Assembly: GCA_034437555.1 (NCBI GenBank) | Contig: DAOTTQ010000006.1 | Coordinates: 87,332-151,331, forward strand | DNA length: 64,000 bases | Direction of reading: 5' to 3' | DNA from: JANWYT01 sp034437555 | GTDB taxonomy: Bacteria; Chloroflexota; Anaerolineae; Aggregatilineales; Phototrophicaceae | Part shown: positions 9,086-17,723 of the stretch, piece after piece | Position numbering within the stretch: position 1 is the stretch's first letter | Layout of the letters: the number at the start of each line of letters is the position of its first letter | Notes under the pieces: generated by a model | Told to the model about the DNA's origin: nothing | Databases searched by the model: none | Seen by the model: the letters and a program-made list of their open reading frames with translations, nothing else | Translations under genes and position numbers: made by a program

Positions 9086-9194
9086 CTTCATCCAGAGCAG
9101 TTGAGTGTTACGGCACAAAGACACTGCAGCAACCCCCGTTGGCAACGGGAAGGTGCTAAATCCGTCAGAAATGCAAGAAATCTGGTAGATGAAG
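9086..9194 (+). promoter_or_regulatory. SAM-I (S-box) riboswitch aptamer
   Basis: S-adenosylmethionine-sensing leader RNA. P1 is CTTCATC (9086-9092) with GATGAAG (9188-9194). Inside are the class-defining segments: CAGAGCAG opening P2, the closing CACTGCAGCAACC, a P3 hairpin CCGTT-ggc-AACGG, then AAGGTGCTAAATCC and CAGAAA leading to P4. These match the SAM-I consensus (GCAACC...AAGGTGCTAA) rather than other SAM classes. A terminator lies downstream and then a sulphur amino-acid gene, so high SAM should end transcription early. The 408-base gap between murA and the next gene is filled by promoter, aptamer and terminator. Confidence 0.93.
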
Positions 9195-9277
9195 GTGGTA
9201 ACAAACCCCAATCAAGGGGGGCGTTCATTTCTTAGACGATGCCTAAGTCGTTTTTGTTTAGGGATACGAATAAGAAC

Positions 9278-9315
9278 ACCCGAACCTACTTAACGTATTT
9301 TCGGGTTTTTGTTTT
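9278..9315 (+). terminator. SAM-riboswitch expression-platform terminator
   Basis: ACCCGAA (9278-9284) pairs with TTCGGGT (9300-9306) and is followed by TTTTTGTTTT. It ends 18 bases before the ATG at 9333, so it can block transcription into the gene when SAM is bound. Confidence 0.85.
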
Positions 9316-9332
9316 CTAGTGAGGAACACTAA

Positions 9333-10622
9333 ATGACAAGTACAGACGACAACATCGAAAAAGCTATTGAACACGCCACTCGCCCCCAAACGCAAGGACA
9401 TAGTACAAAAGCGGTTCATGGAGGCGTGAAACGCGACAAGGCTTATCACGCACTAACACAGCCTATTGTCCAATCGGCAACCTTTACTTTTAAGGATACG
9501 GCTGATCTTTGTGACTTTATGGACAAGAAAATTTGGGGTGGTGAAGTAGACCGTGAAGAATACGGACGTTATGGCAACCCCAGTATTTGGGCTGTAGAAC
9601 AACGTATTGCAAATCTTGATGGTGCAGAAGACGCCGTTTTGTACTCCTCTGGGATGGCTGCGGTTACTTCGTTGTTGCTGACCGTGTTAAAGAGTGGTCA
9701 ACATATTGTGATGACGGATGATTGCTATCGCCGTACTCGCCAATTTTGCAAAGTGTTTTTGGCGAAGTATGGTGTTGAAACAAGCGTTGTTACTATGGGT
9801 GACTATGACGCACTAGAAGCTGCCATTATTCCAGGACGCACACGCTTTATTATTTCTGAAACTCCCACAAACCCTTATCTGCGCGTTGCAGACTTGGGGC
9901 GTATTGTAGAAATTGCTAAACGCCATAGTATTTTAACGATGATTGATACCACCTTTGCGACACCTGTCAACCTTCGCCCCAGCGAGTATGGCATTGATTT
10001 TACACTTCACAGTGCCACTAAATACTTTAGTGGGCATAATGACGTGATGGCGGGGGTGATTACAGGTGAATCGGGCAAAATTAAGGCTCTCAAGGACGCT
10101 AGAGGCGTGTTTGGGAACGTTGTAGACCCGCAAGCAGCTTTCTTGTTAGAACGGGGCATTAAAACGCTAGGAATTCGTGTTCAACAGCAAAACAAGACGG
10201 CTTTGGCTGTGGCACAATTCCTAGAAAATCACCCTAAAATTGACCGTGTATACTATCCCGGCTTGGCTTCTCACCCCGACCATGAAATTGCCGTAAAGCA
10301 AATGAGCGGGTTTGGTGGCGTGGTTAGTTTTGAAGTGGCGGGTAACCTAGAAACAACCAGCCTCTTTATTGACCGTTGCCGTATTCCTTACATCGCGCCT
10401 AGCTTGGGCGGTGTAGAAAGCCTCATTGAACAACCTTCTTTGGTGAGCTACTACGAACTCACTACGGCTGAAAGAATGGCTGTGGGTATTAGAGATAATC
10501 TGGTGCGTTTTGCTGTGGGTATTGAGGACACACAAGACATCATTGACGATTTAAACAACGCTTTAGAAGGCATTCCTGACCGCAAGCTAGAGCGCGAATG
10601 GGAAGACCGTTTCCGCGACTAG
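9333..10622 (+). CDS. Cystathionine gamma-synthase-type PLP enzyme
   Basis: PLP enzyme of the Cys/Met metabolism family, most like cystathionine gamma-synthase, which joins an activated homoserine to cysteine on the path to methionine. In the 429 residues: EYGRYGNPSIWAVEQRIA, LYSSGMAAVTSLLL, ETPTNPYLRVADL, and the PLP lysine in HSATKYFSGHNDVMAG; SLGGVESLIEQP is the substrate-binding loop. The first ~30 residues are polar and poorly conserved. The SAM riboswitch upstream supports a biosynthetic role in methionine supply rather than cystathionine breakdown. O-acetylhomoserine sulfhydrylase or gamma-lyase activity cannot be excluded from sequence, so no symbol is given. GAGGA precedes the ATG. 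Confidence 0.88.
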   Translation: MTSTDDNIEKAIEHATRPQTQGHSTKAVHGGVKRDKAYHALTQPIVQSATFTFKDTADLCDFMDKKIWGGEVDREEYGRYGNPSIWAVEQRIANLDGAEDAVLYSSGMAAVTSLLLTVLKSGQHIVMTDDCYRRTRQFCKVFLAKYGVETSVVTMGDYDALEAAIIPGRTRFIISETPTNPYLRVADLGRIVEIAKRHSILTMIDTTFATPVNLRPSEYGIDFTLHSATKYFSGHNDVMAGVITGESGKIKALKDARGVFGNVVDPQAAFLLERGIKTLGIRVQQQNKTALAVAQFLENHPKIDRVYYPGLASHPDHEIAVKQMSGFGGVVSFEVAGNLETTSLFIDRCRIPYIAPSLGGVESLIEQPSLVSYYELTTAERMAVGIRDNLVRFAVGIEDTQDIIDDLNNALEGIPDRKLEREWEDRFRD

Positions 10623-10631
10623 TAGCAATGA

Positions 10632-10668
10632 AACAAAAAGGCGATTCGTGATGAATTGCCTTTTTTAT
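10632..10668. terminator. Bidirectional terminator between the CGS-type gene and thrC
   Basis: AAAAAGGC-ATTC with GAAT-GCCTTTTTT forms a stem with A and T runs on both sides, serving both convergent genes. Confidence 0.85.
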
Positions 10669-10672
10669 TGCC

Positions 10673-11968
10673 TTAAGCCAGTTCTTTTTCTTTAGTCAGA
10701 AGGTGTTTAAGTTCTTCTACACTGTCGCCTGCTTGTAGAATGATGTTGGGGTAGGCGGGTGTGATATTCTCAAGTCTATCTGTGTGATAAGCAATGGTGG
10801 CATCTGTATCTTTAAGAACATGCCCCGTAAGAACACCAACCACTGTTTCATGCGGTTGAATGATGCCACGCTCTACCAATTTGCGAGTCCCTGCTAATGA
10901 GCAGGCAGAGGCAGGTTCACAGCCAATTCCTGTTGCATCTATGATTGCTTTTGCATCCATAATTTCTTGGTCGGTCACCATTTCAACTACGCCGTTAGTC
11001 CACGAAAGAGACCGTAGCGCTTTTTTGTAGTTTACAGGGTTGCCAATTTTGATGGCGGTGGCAACGGTTTCTGCCTTCATAGGGTGAAACTCTGTAAAGC
11101 CTGTTTGATAAGCGTGATAAAGAGGGCTTGCGCCTTCTGCTTGTACAATGGCAAGGCGTGGAATTTTATCAATAAGCCCCAAGTCAAAAAGTTCTTTGAG
11201 GGCTTTGCCAAAAGCAGAACTGTTGCCTAAGTTTCCACCGGGACAAACAATCCAATCGGGAGCTTGCCAGCGCAACTGTTGAATAGCTTCTATCATAATG
11301 CTCTTTTGCCCCTCTAAACGGAAGGGGTTTACAGAATTAAGCACATAAATGCCAAGTGCTTCGCTGACCTGACGTACTAACTCTAGGTTGCGGTCAAAAT
11401 CGGCATTAATTTGGATGCAGGTTGCGCCATACGCCACACCTTGCGCCAACTTGCCCACAGAAATTTGCTTGTTTTGTAGGAAAATGATGCCCTCAATTTC
11501 GGCGAGGGCGGCATAAGATGCCAGCGCAGATGACGTGTTGCCAGTGGAAGCACAGGCAACACGCGTCATGCCCAAAACGCGGGCTTGGGTAACACCGCCC
11601 GTCATGCCACGGTCTTTGAATGAGCCTGTGGGGTTTTCGCCTTCATGCTTCAGATAAAGCGTGTTTACGCCTGCCCAACGCGCTAATTTCGCAATGTTAT
11701 AAAGGTTGGTATTGCCCTCTGGACGAGAAGCAATAAGGTCATTAGGCACTTCAGGGTAAATGAGTTCTTTGTATCGCCAAACGCCACTGTTGTAAGGGGC
11801 ATCAAGTGACCCCAAACGTGCGTCAAATAGCTGGCGAGTGATAGGGGTTTTAAGCTGTTTCCAGTCATGAGTTACGTCCAACAAGCCTCCACAAGACCGA
11901 CACGCATAAATAACTTCGCGGACTGAATACTGCGCGTGACAATCCATACATTGCAGGACGCTTATCAT
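10673..11968 (-). CDS. thrC: Threonine synthase
   Basis: PLP enzyme converting O-phosphohomoserine to threonine. The 431-residue protein begins with a small zinc-ribbon-like segment (QCMDCHAQYSV and ACRSCGG, four Cys), typical of the class that includes plant, archaeal and many bacterial threonine synthases. The PLP lysine lies in ENPTGSFKDRGMTGG; CASTGNTSSALASYAA binds the cofactor phosphate and GGNLGNSSAFGKAL contacts it later. The ATG at 11968 is chosen over an 80-codon upstream extension because GAGAGGA lies just before it and the zinc ribbon begins there; the extension would also run into the divergent thrB promoter and gene. It faces thrB across 54 bases, giving a threonine pair. Confidence 0.93.
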   Translation of the reverse strand: MISVLQCMDCHAQYSVREVIYACRSCGGLLDVTHDWKQLKTPITRQLFDARLGSLDAPYNSGVWRYKELIYPEVPNDLIASRPEGNTNLYNIAKLARWAGVNTLYLKHEGENPTGSFKDRGMTGGVTQARVLGMTRVACASTGNTSSALASYAALAEIEGIIFLQNKQISVGKLAQGVAYGATCIQINADFDRNLELVRQVSEALGIYVLNSVNPFRLEGQKSIMIEAIQQLRWQAPDWIVCPGGNLGNSSAFGKALKELFDLGLIDKIPRLAIVQAEGASPLYHAYQTGFTEFHPMKAETVATAIKIGNPVNYKKALRSLSWTNGVVEMVTDQEIMDAKAIIDATGIGCEPASACSLAGTRKLVERGIIQPHETVVGVLTGHVLKDTDATIAYHTDRLENITPAYPNIILQAGDSVEELKHLLTKEKELA

Positions 11969-12022
11969 TCGTGTTATCCTCTCTGGATATGGTTTAATCA
12001 ATGTTAAGGATAGCGAGTTTTC

Positions 12023-12964
12023 GTGATATTTGCCAGAGTAGAAGCGTTTGCACCAGCAACGGTAGCGAACATCGGAATCGGGTTTGACATTCTTGGGCTG
12101 GCGGTAACAGGTAGCGGTGATACCGTTATTGCAGAGTGGGCGACCAGCGGAGGCGTGAGTATTGCACGCATAGAAGGTGATAATGGCAAATTGCCTTATG
12201 AATCCCATAAAAACGTGGCAAGCGTGGCTGCGAATGCGTTATTAAAGCAACTAGGGCTTCGGCACGATATTGCTTTAACTGTTAAAAAAGGTTTGCCATT
12301 AGCAAGTGGTCTAGGAAGTAGTTCTGCCAGTTCTGTGGCGGCGGCGGTAGCTGTGAACGCCCTACTGGGAAGCCCTCTTTCCCGTGAGGAACTATTGCAC
12401 GCTTGCCTGGAAGGGGAGGCTGCGGTAAGTGGCTACCATGCAGATAATGTTGCACCGTGTTTGTTTGGTGGTATTACACTGACAATGGGAACAGAAGCTC
12501 AAAACATTCGTAAGCTACCTATTCCAACAGGGCTACATCTGGCATTTGTTACGCCAAACGTGGCTGTGCCAACTTCTGAAGCGCGTGCTGTTTTGCCCCC
12601 CACAATTACCCTAAAACAAATGGTACATCAAACGGGTGGCGTTGCCTTGCTGATGGATGCTATTTATCGGGGCGACATTCGTACTATGGCGCGTGCTATG
12701 CAATCAGATTTGGTTGTAGAGCCTGCTAGAGCGCATTTGATGCCGTATTTGGTAGAAGTTCGTGAGGTTGCCATGGCCAATGGCGCGTTGTGCCTTGTGA
12801 TTAGTGGTGCTGGTCCTACATTAATGGCAGTGTGCGAAGACGAGCTAACCGCTGAGCGTATTTCTATTGCAATGGCGGGCGTGTATACGGAAAAAGGATT
12901 AGAAAGCCTTACACGCTATGGACAGGTGCTACAAGAAGGCGCACAAGTTATACAAATTAGCTAA
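12023..12964 (+). CDS. thrB: Homoserine kinase
   Basis: GHMP-family kinase phosphorylating homoserine for ThrC. The 313 residues show the three GHMP motifs: an N-terminal PATVANIGIGFDILG, the ATP loop KGLPLASGLGSSSASSVAAA around residue 95, and the C-terminal ISGAGPTLMAVCE. GTG at 12023 is the start: AAGGA lies 12 bases upstream, residues after it match the family's MxxVxxFAPATVAN opening, and no suitable ATG lies nearby. Divergent from thrC, so the short gap must carry both promoters. Confidence 0.94.
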   Translation: MIFARVEAFAPATVANIGIGFDILGLAVTGSGDTVIAEWATSGGVSIARIEGDNGKLPYESHKNVASVAANALLKQLGLRHDIALTVKKGLPLASGLGSSSASSVAAAVAVNALLGSPLSREELLHACLEGEAAVSGYHADNVAPCLFGGITLTMGTEAQNIRKLPIPTGLHLAFVTPNVAVPTSEARAVLPPTITLKQMVHQTGGVALLMDAIYRGDIRTMARAMQSDLVVEPARAHLMPYLVEVREVAMANGALCLVISGAGPTLMAVCEDELTAERISIAMAGVYTEKGLESLTRYGQVLQEGAQVIQIS

Positions 12965-13023
12965 GGGCGTATATAATGATTGCGCCTAGTTAAACTCAAT
13001 GTTGGCAATGATTTGTGAAAATC

Positions 13024-13052
13024 TTGACAATCCCTAACACGAGGGCTATCAT
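13024..13052 (+). promoter_or_regulatory. Sigma70-type promoter for the aldehyde dehydrogenase gene
   Basis: A perfect TTGACA (13024-13029), 17-base spacer and TATCAT (13047-13052). It may also drive iscX and the nuo genes, which follow with a 42-base gap and no clear terminator. Confidence 0.75.
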
Positions 13053-13089
13053 TCGATAAAAATTGCTATCCCAAAAAGAGAGTCTTTTT

Positions 13090-14583
13090 ATGAGCAATCT
13101 GGTAAAAAATTACATCAATGGCGAATGGGTTGAATCTGTAAGTGGTGAAACTTTTAACAGTATTAACCCAGCCACAGAAGAAGTCTTTGCTGTTGTCACA
13201 AAAAGCAACACGATTGACGTTGCTCAGGCCGTTTCTTCGGCAAAATTGGCTTATGATAAGTGGCGTTTAACGCCTGCGCCCCGACGCGGTGAGATTCTTT
13301 ATCGTGTTGCCGAGATTTTGACAGAGCATAAAGAAGAAATTTCGCGGATTGCCACCCAAGAAATGGGTAAGATTTTGGCAGAAACGCGTGGTGACGTGCA
13401 AGAAGCCATTGATATGGCGTATTACATGGGTGGGGAAGGTCGGCGGTTGCTTGGCTATACCGCCCCTGTAGAAATGCCGAATAAGTTTGGGATGGCACTT
13501 AAGGATTCTGTGGGTGTTGTGGGTCTTATCACACCTTGGAATTTCCCTGTTGCTGTGCCTAGCTGGAAGATTTTACCTGCCCTTATTGCGGGCAACACGG
13601 TTGTTTGGAAGGCTGCCGAAGATACTTGTGCGACGGCTGCTGCCTTTATTAAGACCTTTGAGGAAGCGGGCTTGCCCAAAGGTGTGATTAACCTTTTGTG
13701 TGGTTATGGCGATGCTGGCGAAGCATTGGTAACGCATCCTGATGTGCGGATTGTTTCGTTTACAGGGTCTACTCAAACTGGCATTAACGTTTATACCAAA
13801 GCTGCCCAACTTGGCAAAAAAGTGACGCTCGAGATGGGTGGTAAAAACGCCATTATTGTGATGGACGATGCTAACTTTGATTTAGCTGTAGAAGCCATTA
13901 CATGGAGTGCCTACGGCACAACAGGGCAACGCTGTACTGCTACAAGCCGTCTTATTGTGCAAAAAGGTATTAAGCCTCGTTTGATGGAAGCCCTGATTGC
14001 AAAAGCAAAAACAATCCGTGTGGGTAACGGCATGAACGACAGCACGAATATGGGGCCGCTTGTAAATGCTAAAGCCCTTGAAAAAGTGGCGAGCTATATG
14101 GAAGTGGCAAGACAAGATGGCGCAAGCATTGTGTTGGGGGGTAAGCGTTCTGAATTGGGCAAAGGGTTCTTCTTTGAGCCAACTCTCTTTGACAATGTAA
14201 CACATGGTATGCGCGTGGAACAAGAAGAGATTTTTGGACCCGTTTTATCGGTGATTGAAGTGCGTGACCTTGACGAAGCTGTTTATGTGAATAACAACAC
14301 ACGCTATGGGCTTTCTAGCAGTATTTTTACAGAGAACATCAACGCTGCTTTTAGAGCTATTCGTGACATTAGCACGGGTATTGTGTATGTAAACCATGGC
14401 ACAACAGGCGCAGAAATTCAGTTTCCGTTTGGTGGTACTCGTGGCACAGGAAACGGTATGCGTGAGGCAGGTCAGGCGGGGCTAACTTCCTTCACAGAAT
14501 GGAAGTCTGTTTATATTGATTACAGCGGACGCTTACAACGCGCCCAAATTGACACCGAAAGCATTCTTAGCGAGGATTCATAG
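13090..14583 (+). CDS. NAD(P)-dependent aldehyde dehydrogenase
   Basis: A 497-residue member of the aldehyde dehydrogenase superfamily, oxidising an aldehyde to its acid. Hallmarks: TPWNFPVAVPSWKILPAL, FTGSTQTGINVY (nucleotide-binding turn), LEMGGKN with the general-base Glu, GQRCTATSR with the catalytic Cys, and EEIFGPVLSVIEV. The GQRCTATSR form is common in alpha-ketoglutaric semialdehyde and related sugar-acid dehydrogenases, but substrate cannot be fixed here. ATG 13090 is preferred to the upstream TTG 13063 since the family begins with the YINGEW strand shortly after. No partner catabolic genes are adjacent. Confidence 0.92.
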   Translation: MSNLVKNYINGEWVESVSGETFNSINPATEEVFAVVTKSNTIDVAQAVSSAKLAYDKWRLTPAPRRGEILYRVAEILTEHKEEISRIATQEMGKILAETRGDVQEAIDMAYYMGGEGRRLLGYTAPVEMPNKFGMALKDSVGVVGLITPWNFPVAVPSWKILPALIAGNTVVWKAAEDTCATAAAFIKTFEEAGLPKGVINLLCGYGDAGEALVTHPDVRIVSFTGSTQTGINVYTKAAQLGKKVTLEMGGKNAIIVMDDANFDLAVEAITWSAYGTTGQRCTATSRLIVQKGIKPRLMEALIAKAKTIRVGNGMNDSTNMGPLVNAKALEKVASYMEVARQDGASIVLGGKRSELGKGFFFEPTLFDNVTHGMRVEQEEIFGPVLSVIEVRDLDEAVYVNNNTRYGLSSSIFTENINAAFRAIRDISTGIVYVNHGTTGAEIQFPFGGTRGTGNGMREAGQAGLTSFTEWKSVYIDYSGRLQRAQIDTESILSEDS

Positions 14584-14625
14584 GAATGTTGTCGTCACAT
14601 CTGGTAAAATTGGGTAAGCTAAAGC

Positions 14626-14844
14626 ATGGATGAACAGCCCCTTTACTGGGATAGCTCTTATGAGATTGTTCTGGCATTGATGGAACTTCATGCAGGTGTG
14701 GATTTAGATGGTATTGGTATTGGTGAATTACATCAATTGATTGTTTCTTTGCCGAATTTTGCGGATGACCCATTGATGAGTAATGATGGCATCCTGACAG
14801 AAATTTTGCGGGAGTGGTATGAGGAGAGTAGTGAATGGAACTAA
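14626..14844 (+). CDS. iscX: IscX-family iron-sulphur assembly adaptor
   Basis: A 72-residue acidic protein that aligns along its whole length with IscX (YfhJ), an iron-binding, frataxin-like regulator of cysteine desulphurase. The signature is clear: SYEIVLALMELHAGVDLD at the start, ELHQLIVSLPNF in the middle and DDPLMSNDGILTEILREW at the end, matching the family pattern DDPxxSNxxILxxILxxW. It overlaps nuoB by ten bases, so the two are translationally linked. IscX is usually the last gene of the Isc operon; here no Isc genes are near, and a SUF system lies 25 kb away. The link to an Fe-S-rich complex I gene suggests local cluster supply, which is inference. Confidence 0.85.
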   Translation: MDEQPLYWDSSYEIVLALMELHAGVDLDGIGIGELHQLIVSLPNFADDPLMSNDGILTEILREWYEESSEWN

Positions 14845-15785
14845 AACTTCAAGAACTTAACACAACACAATACCCCGTCCCGACAGACCTACAAGACAAC
14901 GTTGCCATCACAAGCCTGAGCAAGTTGTATAACTGGGGTCGTCGGAATTCTATGTGGCCCATGCTGTTCGGCTTGGCTTGTTGTGCCATTGAAATGATTG
15001 CTACTGCGTCTTCACGGTTTGACTTTTCACGGTTTGGCATGGAAGTGATGCGTGCCACACCCCGTCAGGCTGATTTGATGATTGTATCTGGAACAGTAAC
15101 AAAGAAGATGATTGTTCCCATTGTGCGCCTTTACAACCAAATGCCAGAACCCAAGTACATTTTGGCGATGGGTGCTTGTGCCAGTGGTGGTGGCCCTTTC
15201 AAAGAAGGCTACAACGTGGTTTCGGGCATTGATAAGTATTTGCCAGTGGATGTTTATGTCCCTGGATGCCCCCCGACTCCTCAAGCCTTGCTTTATGGCT
15301 TGATTGCATTGCAAAAGAAGATTGATGGGCAAAGCATTACAAACACCGATGATGTGCCTTGGTATGGCATGGGACCCTCTGACCCAACCCCTGTACCCAT
15401 TTTGGGCCCCGATATTATTGACCCACGCCAAATGGATATGATTCGCCGTGCTGCCGAACAAGCCTCTACAAAAGAGGGTTCGATTCCTTCTGTTCGTCAG
15501 TTGCCCTCTAGCGCATCTGTGGCGGTCATTGATGCACCTGTAAAGACTGCTCCTAAAGTAGAATCGGCTAATTCTCCAGAAGATGACCGCCGTGCTGCTG
15601 CACTGGCGCGTAAGGCTGCGCGTGCAGACAAAGCCACTGGTGGCGAAACAGCCAGCGCACCTACCTCTGTTGCAACGCTAGAGGGTGGCTCTAAGCCATG
15701 GGAAGAATCGAATGACGTGCGCGAACAACGCCGTTTGGCGGCACTGGCTCGTAAAGCCTCACGTTCACAAAAAGGTGAAGGATAA
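14835..15785 (+). CDS. nuoB: NADH-quinone oxidoreductase subunit B with C-terminal tail
   Basis: Subunit carrying the terminal N2 [4Fe-4S] cluster of complex I, next to the quinone site. Residues 1-190 are the normal protein: GLACCAIEMIA (tandem Cys ligands), ATPRQADLMIVSGTVT, GACASGGG and VPGCPPTPQALLYG (remaining ligands). NuoB usually ends soon after; here about 110 more residues follow, low in complexity and rich in Ala/Arg/Lys. Within them the motif RRAAALARKAARADK appears near residue 255 and again as REQRRLAALARKASRSQK at the end, the second preceded by SKPWEES. The same ending is found on NuoI. The ATG overlaps iscX; nuoCD follows after five bases. Confidence 0.95.
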   Translation: MELKLQELNTTQYPVPTDLQDNVAITSLSKLYNWGRRNSMWPMLFGLACCAIEMIATASSRFDFSRFGMEVMRATPRQADLMIVSGTVTKKMIVPIVRLYNQMPEPKYILAMGACASGGGPFKEGYNVVSGIDKYLPVDVYVPGCPPTPQALLYGLIALQKKIDGQSITNTDDVPWYGMGPSDPTPVPILGPDIIDPRQMDMIRRAAEQASTKEGSIPSVRQLPSSASVAVIDAPVKTAPKVESANSPEDDRRAAALARKAARADKATGGETASAPTSVATLEGGSKPWEESNDVREQRRLAALARKASRSQKGEG

Positions 15786-15790
15786 AGTAC

Positions 15791-17665
15791 ATGGTTGATA
15801 TGAGTGAATCAGACGTAAAAACGTCCCCCATTGCAGACGCAATTGTAGATTTAAAAACTGCTTTCCCTGCCGACGTTTCTGATGATACCCGTGCTGGTTA
15901 TCAGGGTGTGATTATCAATAAAGATAAGCTACCCGAAGTTGCCCAATACATCAAAGCAACACTTGGGTTTGATTATCTTTCTAGTGCAACGGCGGTTGAT
16001 TATTTAGGCGAAGGCAATCACAGCAACGACCACTTAGAAATGGTATATCACGCTTACCGCACTACAGGTGGTAGTGCTTTAGTGTTTAAGGCACAAACAG
16101 ATCGCACTGAAGCTACAATTCCATCGCTGATTAACGTTTGGCGTGGTGCAGATTTTCAAGAGCGTGAAGCGTGGGATTTGTACGGCATCAAGTTTGAAGG
16201 GCATCCTAACCTAAAGCGCATTTTGCTTTGGGAAGGCTTTGCCGGCTTTCCAATGCGTAAAGATTGGGAAGAAGCCTACTTTGAAGAACAACACAAACCC
16301 TTTGATAGCCGTTGGCCCAGTGGTCATGTGCATCGCGCAGAAGAACGTAATCTTTTTGGCAAGAACGTAAAGTACCCCGCCGATATTGATTTGAGCCGTC
16401 TATCTGATGTGTCGGAATCTGATTTATACACAGGCTTTGGCTTGGGCGTAGATACGACACAAGTCACCGATGAACATGGCATTGCAACCGACCAATTGAT
16501 TGTGAACATGGGACCTCATCATCCTAGTACACACGGTGTGTTCCGTATGGTGATGAAGCTGGACGGTGAAACAATTACCCACCTAGAACCTGTGATGGGG
16601 TATTTGCATCGTAACCACGAAAAAATTGGGGAACGTAACACCTATCTTCACAATATCCCCTTTACAGACCGCCTAGACTATATTTCTAGCATGGGCAACA
16701 ATCACGGCTACGTTTTGGCTGTGGAGCAATTGTTGGCTTTGGGCGCGAGGTGGCAACCCCCAACCTATCGTACCGAAGTGGTGCGTGTGCTGATGGTAGA
16801 ACTATCACGCATTGTCAATCACCTGTGGGCAATTGGTTTCTGGCTTAATGACCTTGGTGCATTCTTTACGCCCGTGTTGTACTTTATCCAAGAGCGTGAA
16901 CGCATTCTTGATTTCTTTGAAGCGGTTGCAGGTAGCCGCATGATGTGTAACTACATGCGTTTTGGTGGTGTTTTTGCCGACTTGCCAGAGCGTATTCGTA
17001 CCATTGCCAACCTCATGAATGACCGTGTGCGTGATATTGACACGATGACATTCTTAACCGAAATGATTAATGAGCGTATTCCACGCACGATTGATGACCT
17101 AGACCTGTATTTAACAGAAAACGATATTGTGCGTTCCCGTTCTGTGGGTGTGGGGTATTTAAGCCCAGAAGATGCGATTAACTATAGCGCGGCGGGTCCT
17201 TTGTTGCGTGGTAGCGGCGTTGCTTATGATGTGCGCCGTGCCGAACCTTATAGCATTTATGGCGAACTTGATTTTGATGTTGCGGTACAAGATAGTGGTG
17301 ATATGTATGCTCGTTACTTGGTACGCTTGCAAGAAATGCGTGAAAGTGTGCGTATTTTGAAGCAAATTTTGCCACGTTTGGAATACACTAAGGGCGAATC
17401 TGTTGCTTCTAGCTTTCAGTATTCGGGCAAAGTGCCAATTGGTGAATCCTATGCTCGCGTAGAAAATGGCAAGGGTGAACTGGGTTATTATCTTGTATCG
17501 GCAGGCGACAAGAAAACCACTTCTAACGCGTGGCGTTATCATGTTCGCGCCCCAAGTTTCATTAACCTCACGCCTTTGGGCTTGATGTCACAGGGGACAA
17601 AGGTTGCGGATGTGGTGGCAATTTTAGGTAGTATTGACATTGTACTTGGCGAAACAGACCGTTAA
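15791..17665 (+). CDS. nuoCD: NADH-quinone oxidoreductase fused subunits C and D
   Basis: Fusion of the 30-kDa (NuoC) and 49-kDa (NuoD) subunits of the complex I peripheral arm. Residues about 20-185 are NuoC-like (DYLSSATAVDYL, REAWDLYGIKFEGHPNLKRIL, FPMRKDWEE); residues about 230-624 are NuoD-like (NMGPHHPSTHGVFRMVMKLDG, GYLHRNHEKIGE, RTEVVRVLMVELSRI, YARVENGKGELGYY, RAPSFINL). NuoD lines the quinone pocket; its conserved HHPSTHG loop is intact. The C-D fusion occurs in several phyla. Start 15791 has AAGGA nine bases upstream; ATG 15800 is an alternative. The gene lies between nuoB and nuoI. Confidence 0.96.
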   Translation: MVDMSESDVKTSPIADAIVDLKTAFPADVSDDTRAGYQGVIINKDKLPEVAQYIKATLGFDYLSSATAVDYLGEGNHSNDHLEMVYHAYRTTGGSALVFKAQTDRTEATIPSLINVWRGADFQEREAWDLYGIKFEGHPNLKRILLWEGFAGFPMRKDWEEAYFEEQHKPFDSRWPSGHVHRAEERNLFGKNVKYPADIDLSRLSDVSESDLYTGFGLGVDTTQVTDEHGIATDQLIVNMGPHHPSTHGVFRMVMKLDGETITHLEPVMGYLHRNHEKIGERNTYLHNIPFTDRLDYISSMGNNHGYVLAVEQLLALGARWQPPTYRTEVVRVLMVELSRIVNHLWAIGFWLNDLGAFFTPVLYFIQERERILDFFEAVAGSRMMCNYMRFGGVFADLPERIRTIANLMNDRVRDIDTMTFLTEMINERIPRTIDDLDLYLTENDIVRSRSVGVGYLSPEDAINYSAAGPLLRGSGVAYDVRRAEPYSIYGELDFDVAVQDSGDMYARYLVRLQEMRESVRILKQILPRLEYTKGESVASSFQYSGKVPIGESYARVENGKGELGYYLVSAGDKKTTSNAWRYHVRAPSFINLTPLGLMSQGTKVADVVAILGSIDIVLGETDR

Positions 17666-17678
17666 TCAGCGAATATGG

Positions 17679-17702
17679 GGTGTTCTTGATGACAGGAACA
17701 CC
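17679..17702 (+). other. Intercistronic hairpin between nuoCD and nuoI
   Basis: GGTGTTC (17679-17685) and GAACACC (17696-17702) form a perfect seven-pair stem with a ten-base loop. There is no T-run after it, so processing or mRNA stability is more likely than termination. Confidence 0.5.
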
Positions 17703-17723
17703 TTCTATCTATGAGGATAAGAC

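Noticed and set aside
10673..12208. Long form of threonine synthase
   Set aside because: The extra 80 codons lie opposite the start of thrB; a good ribosome site and the zinc ribbon mark the start at 11968.
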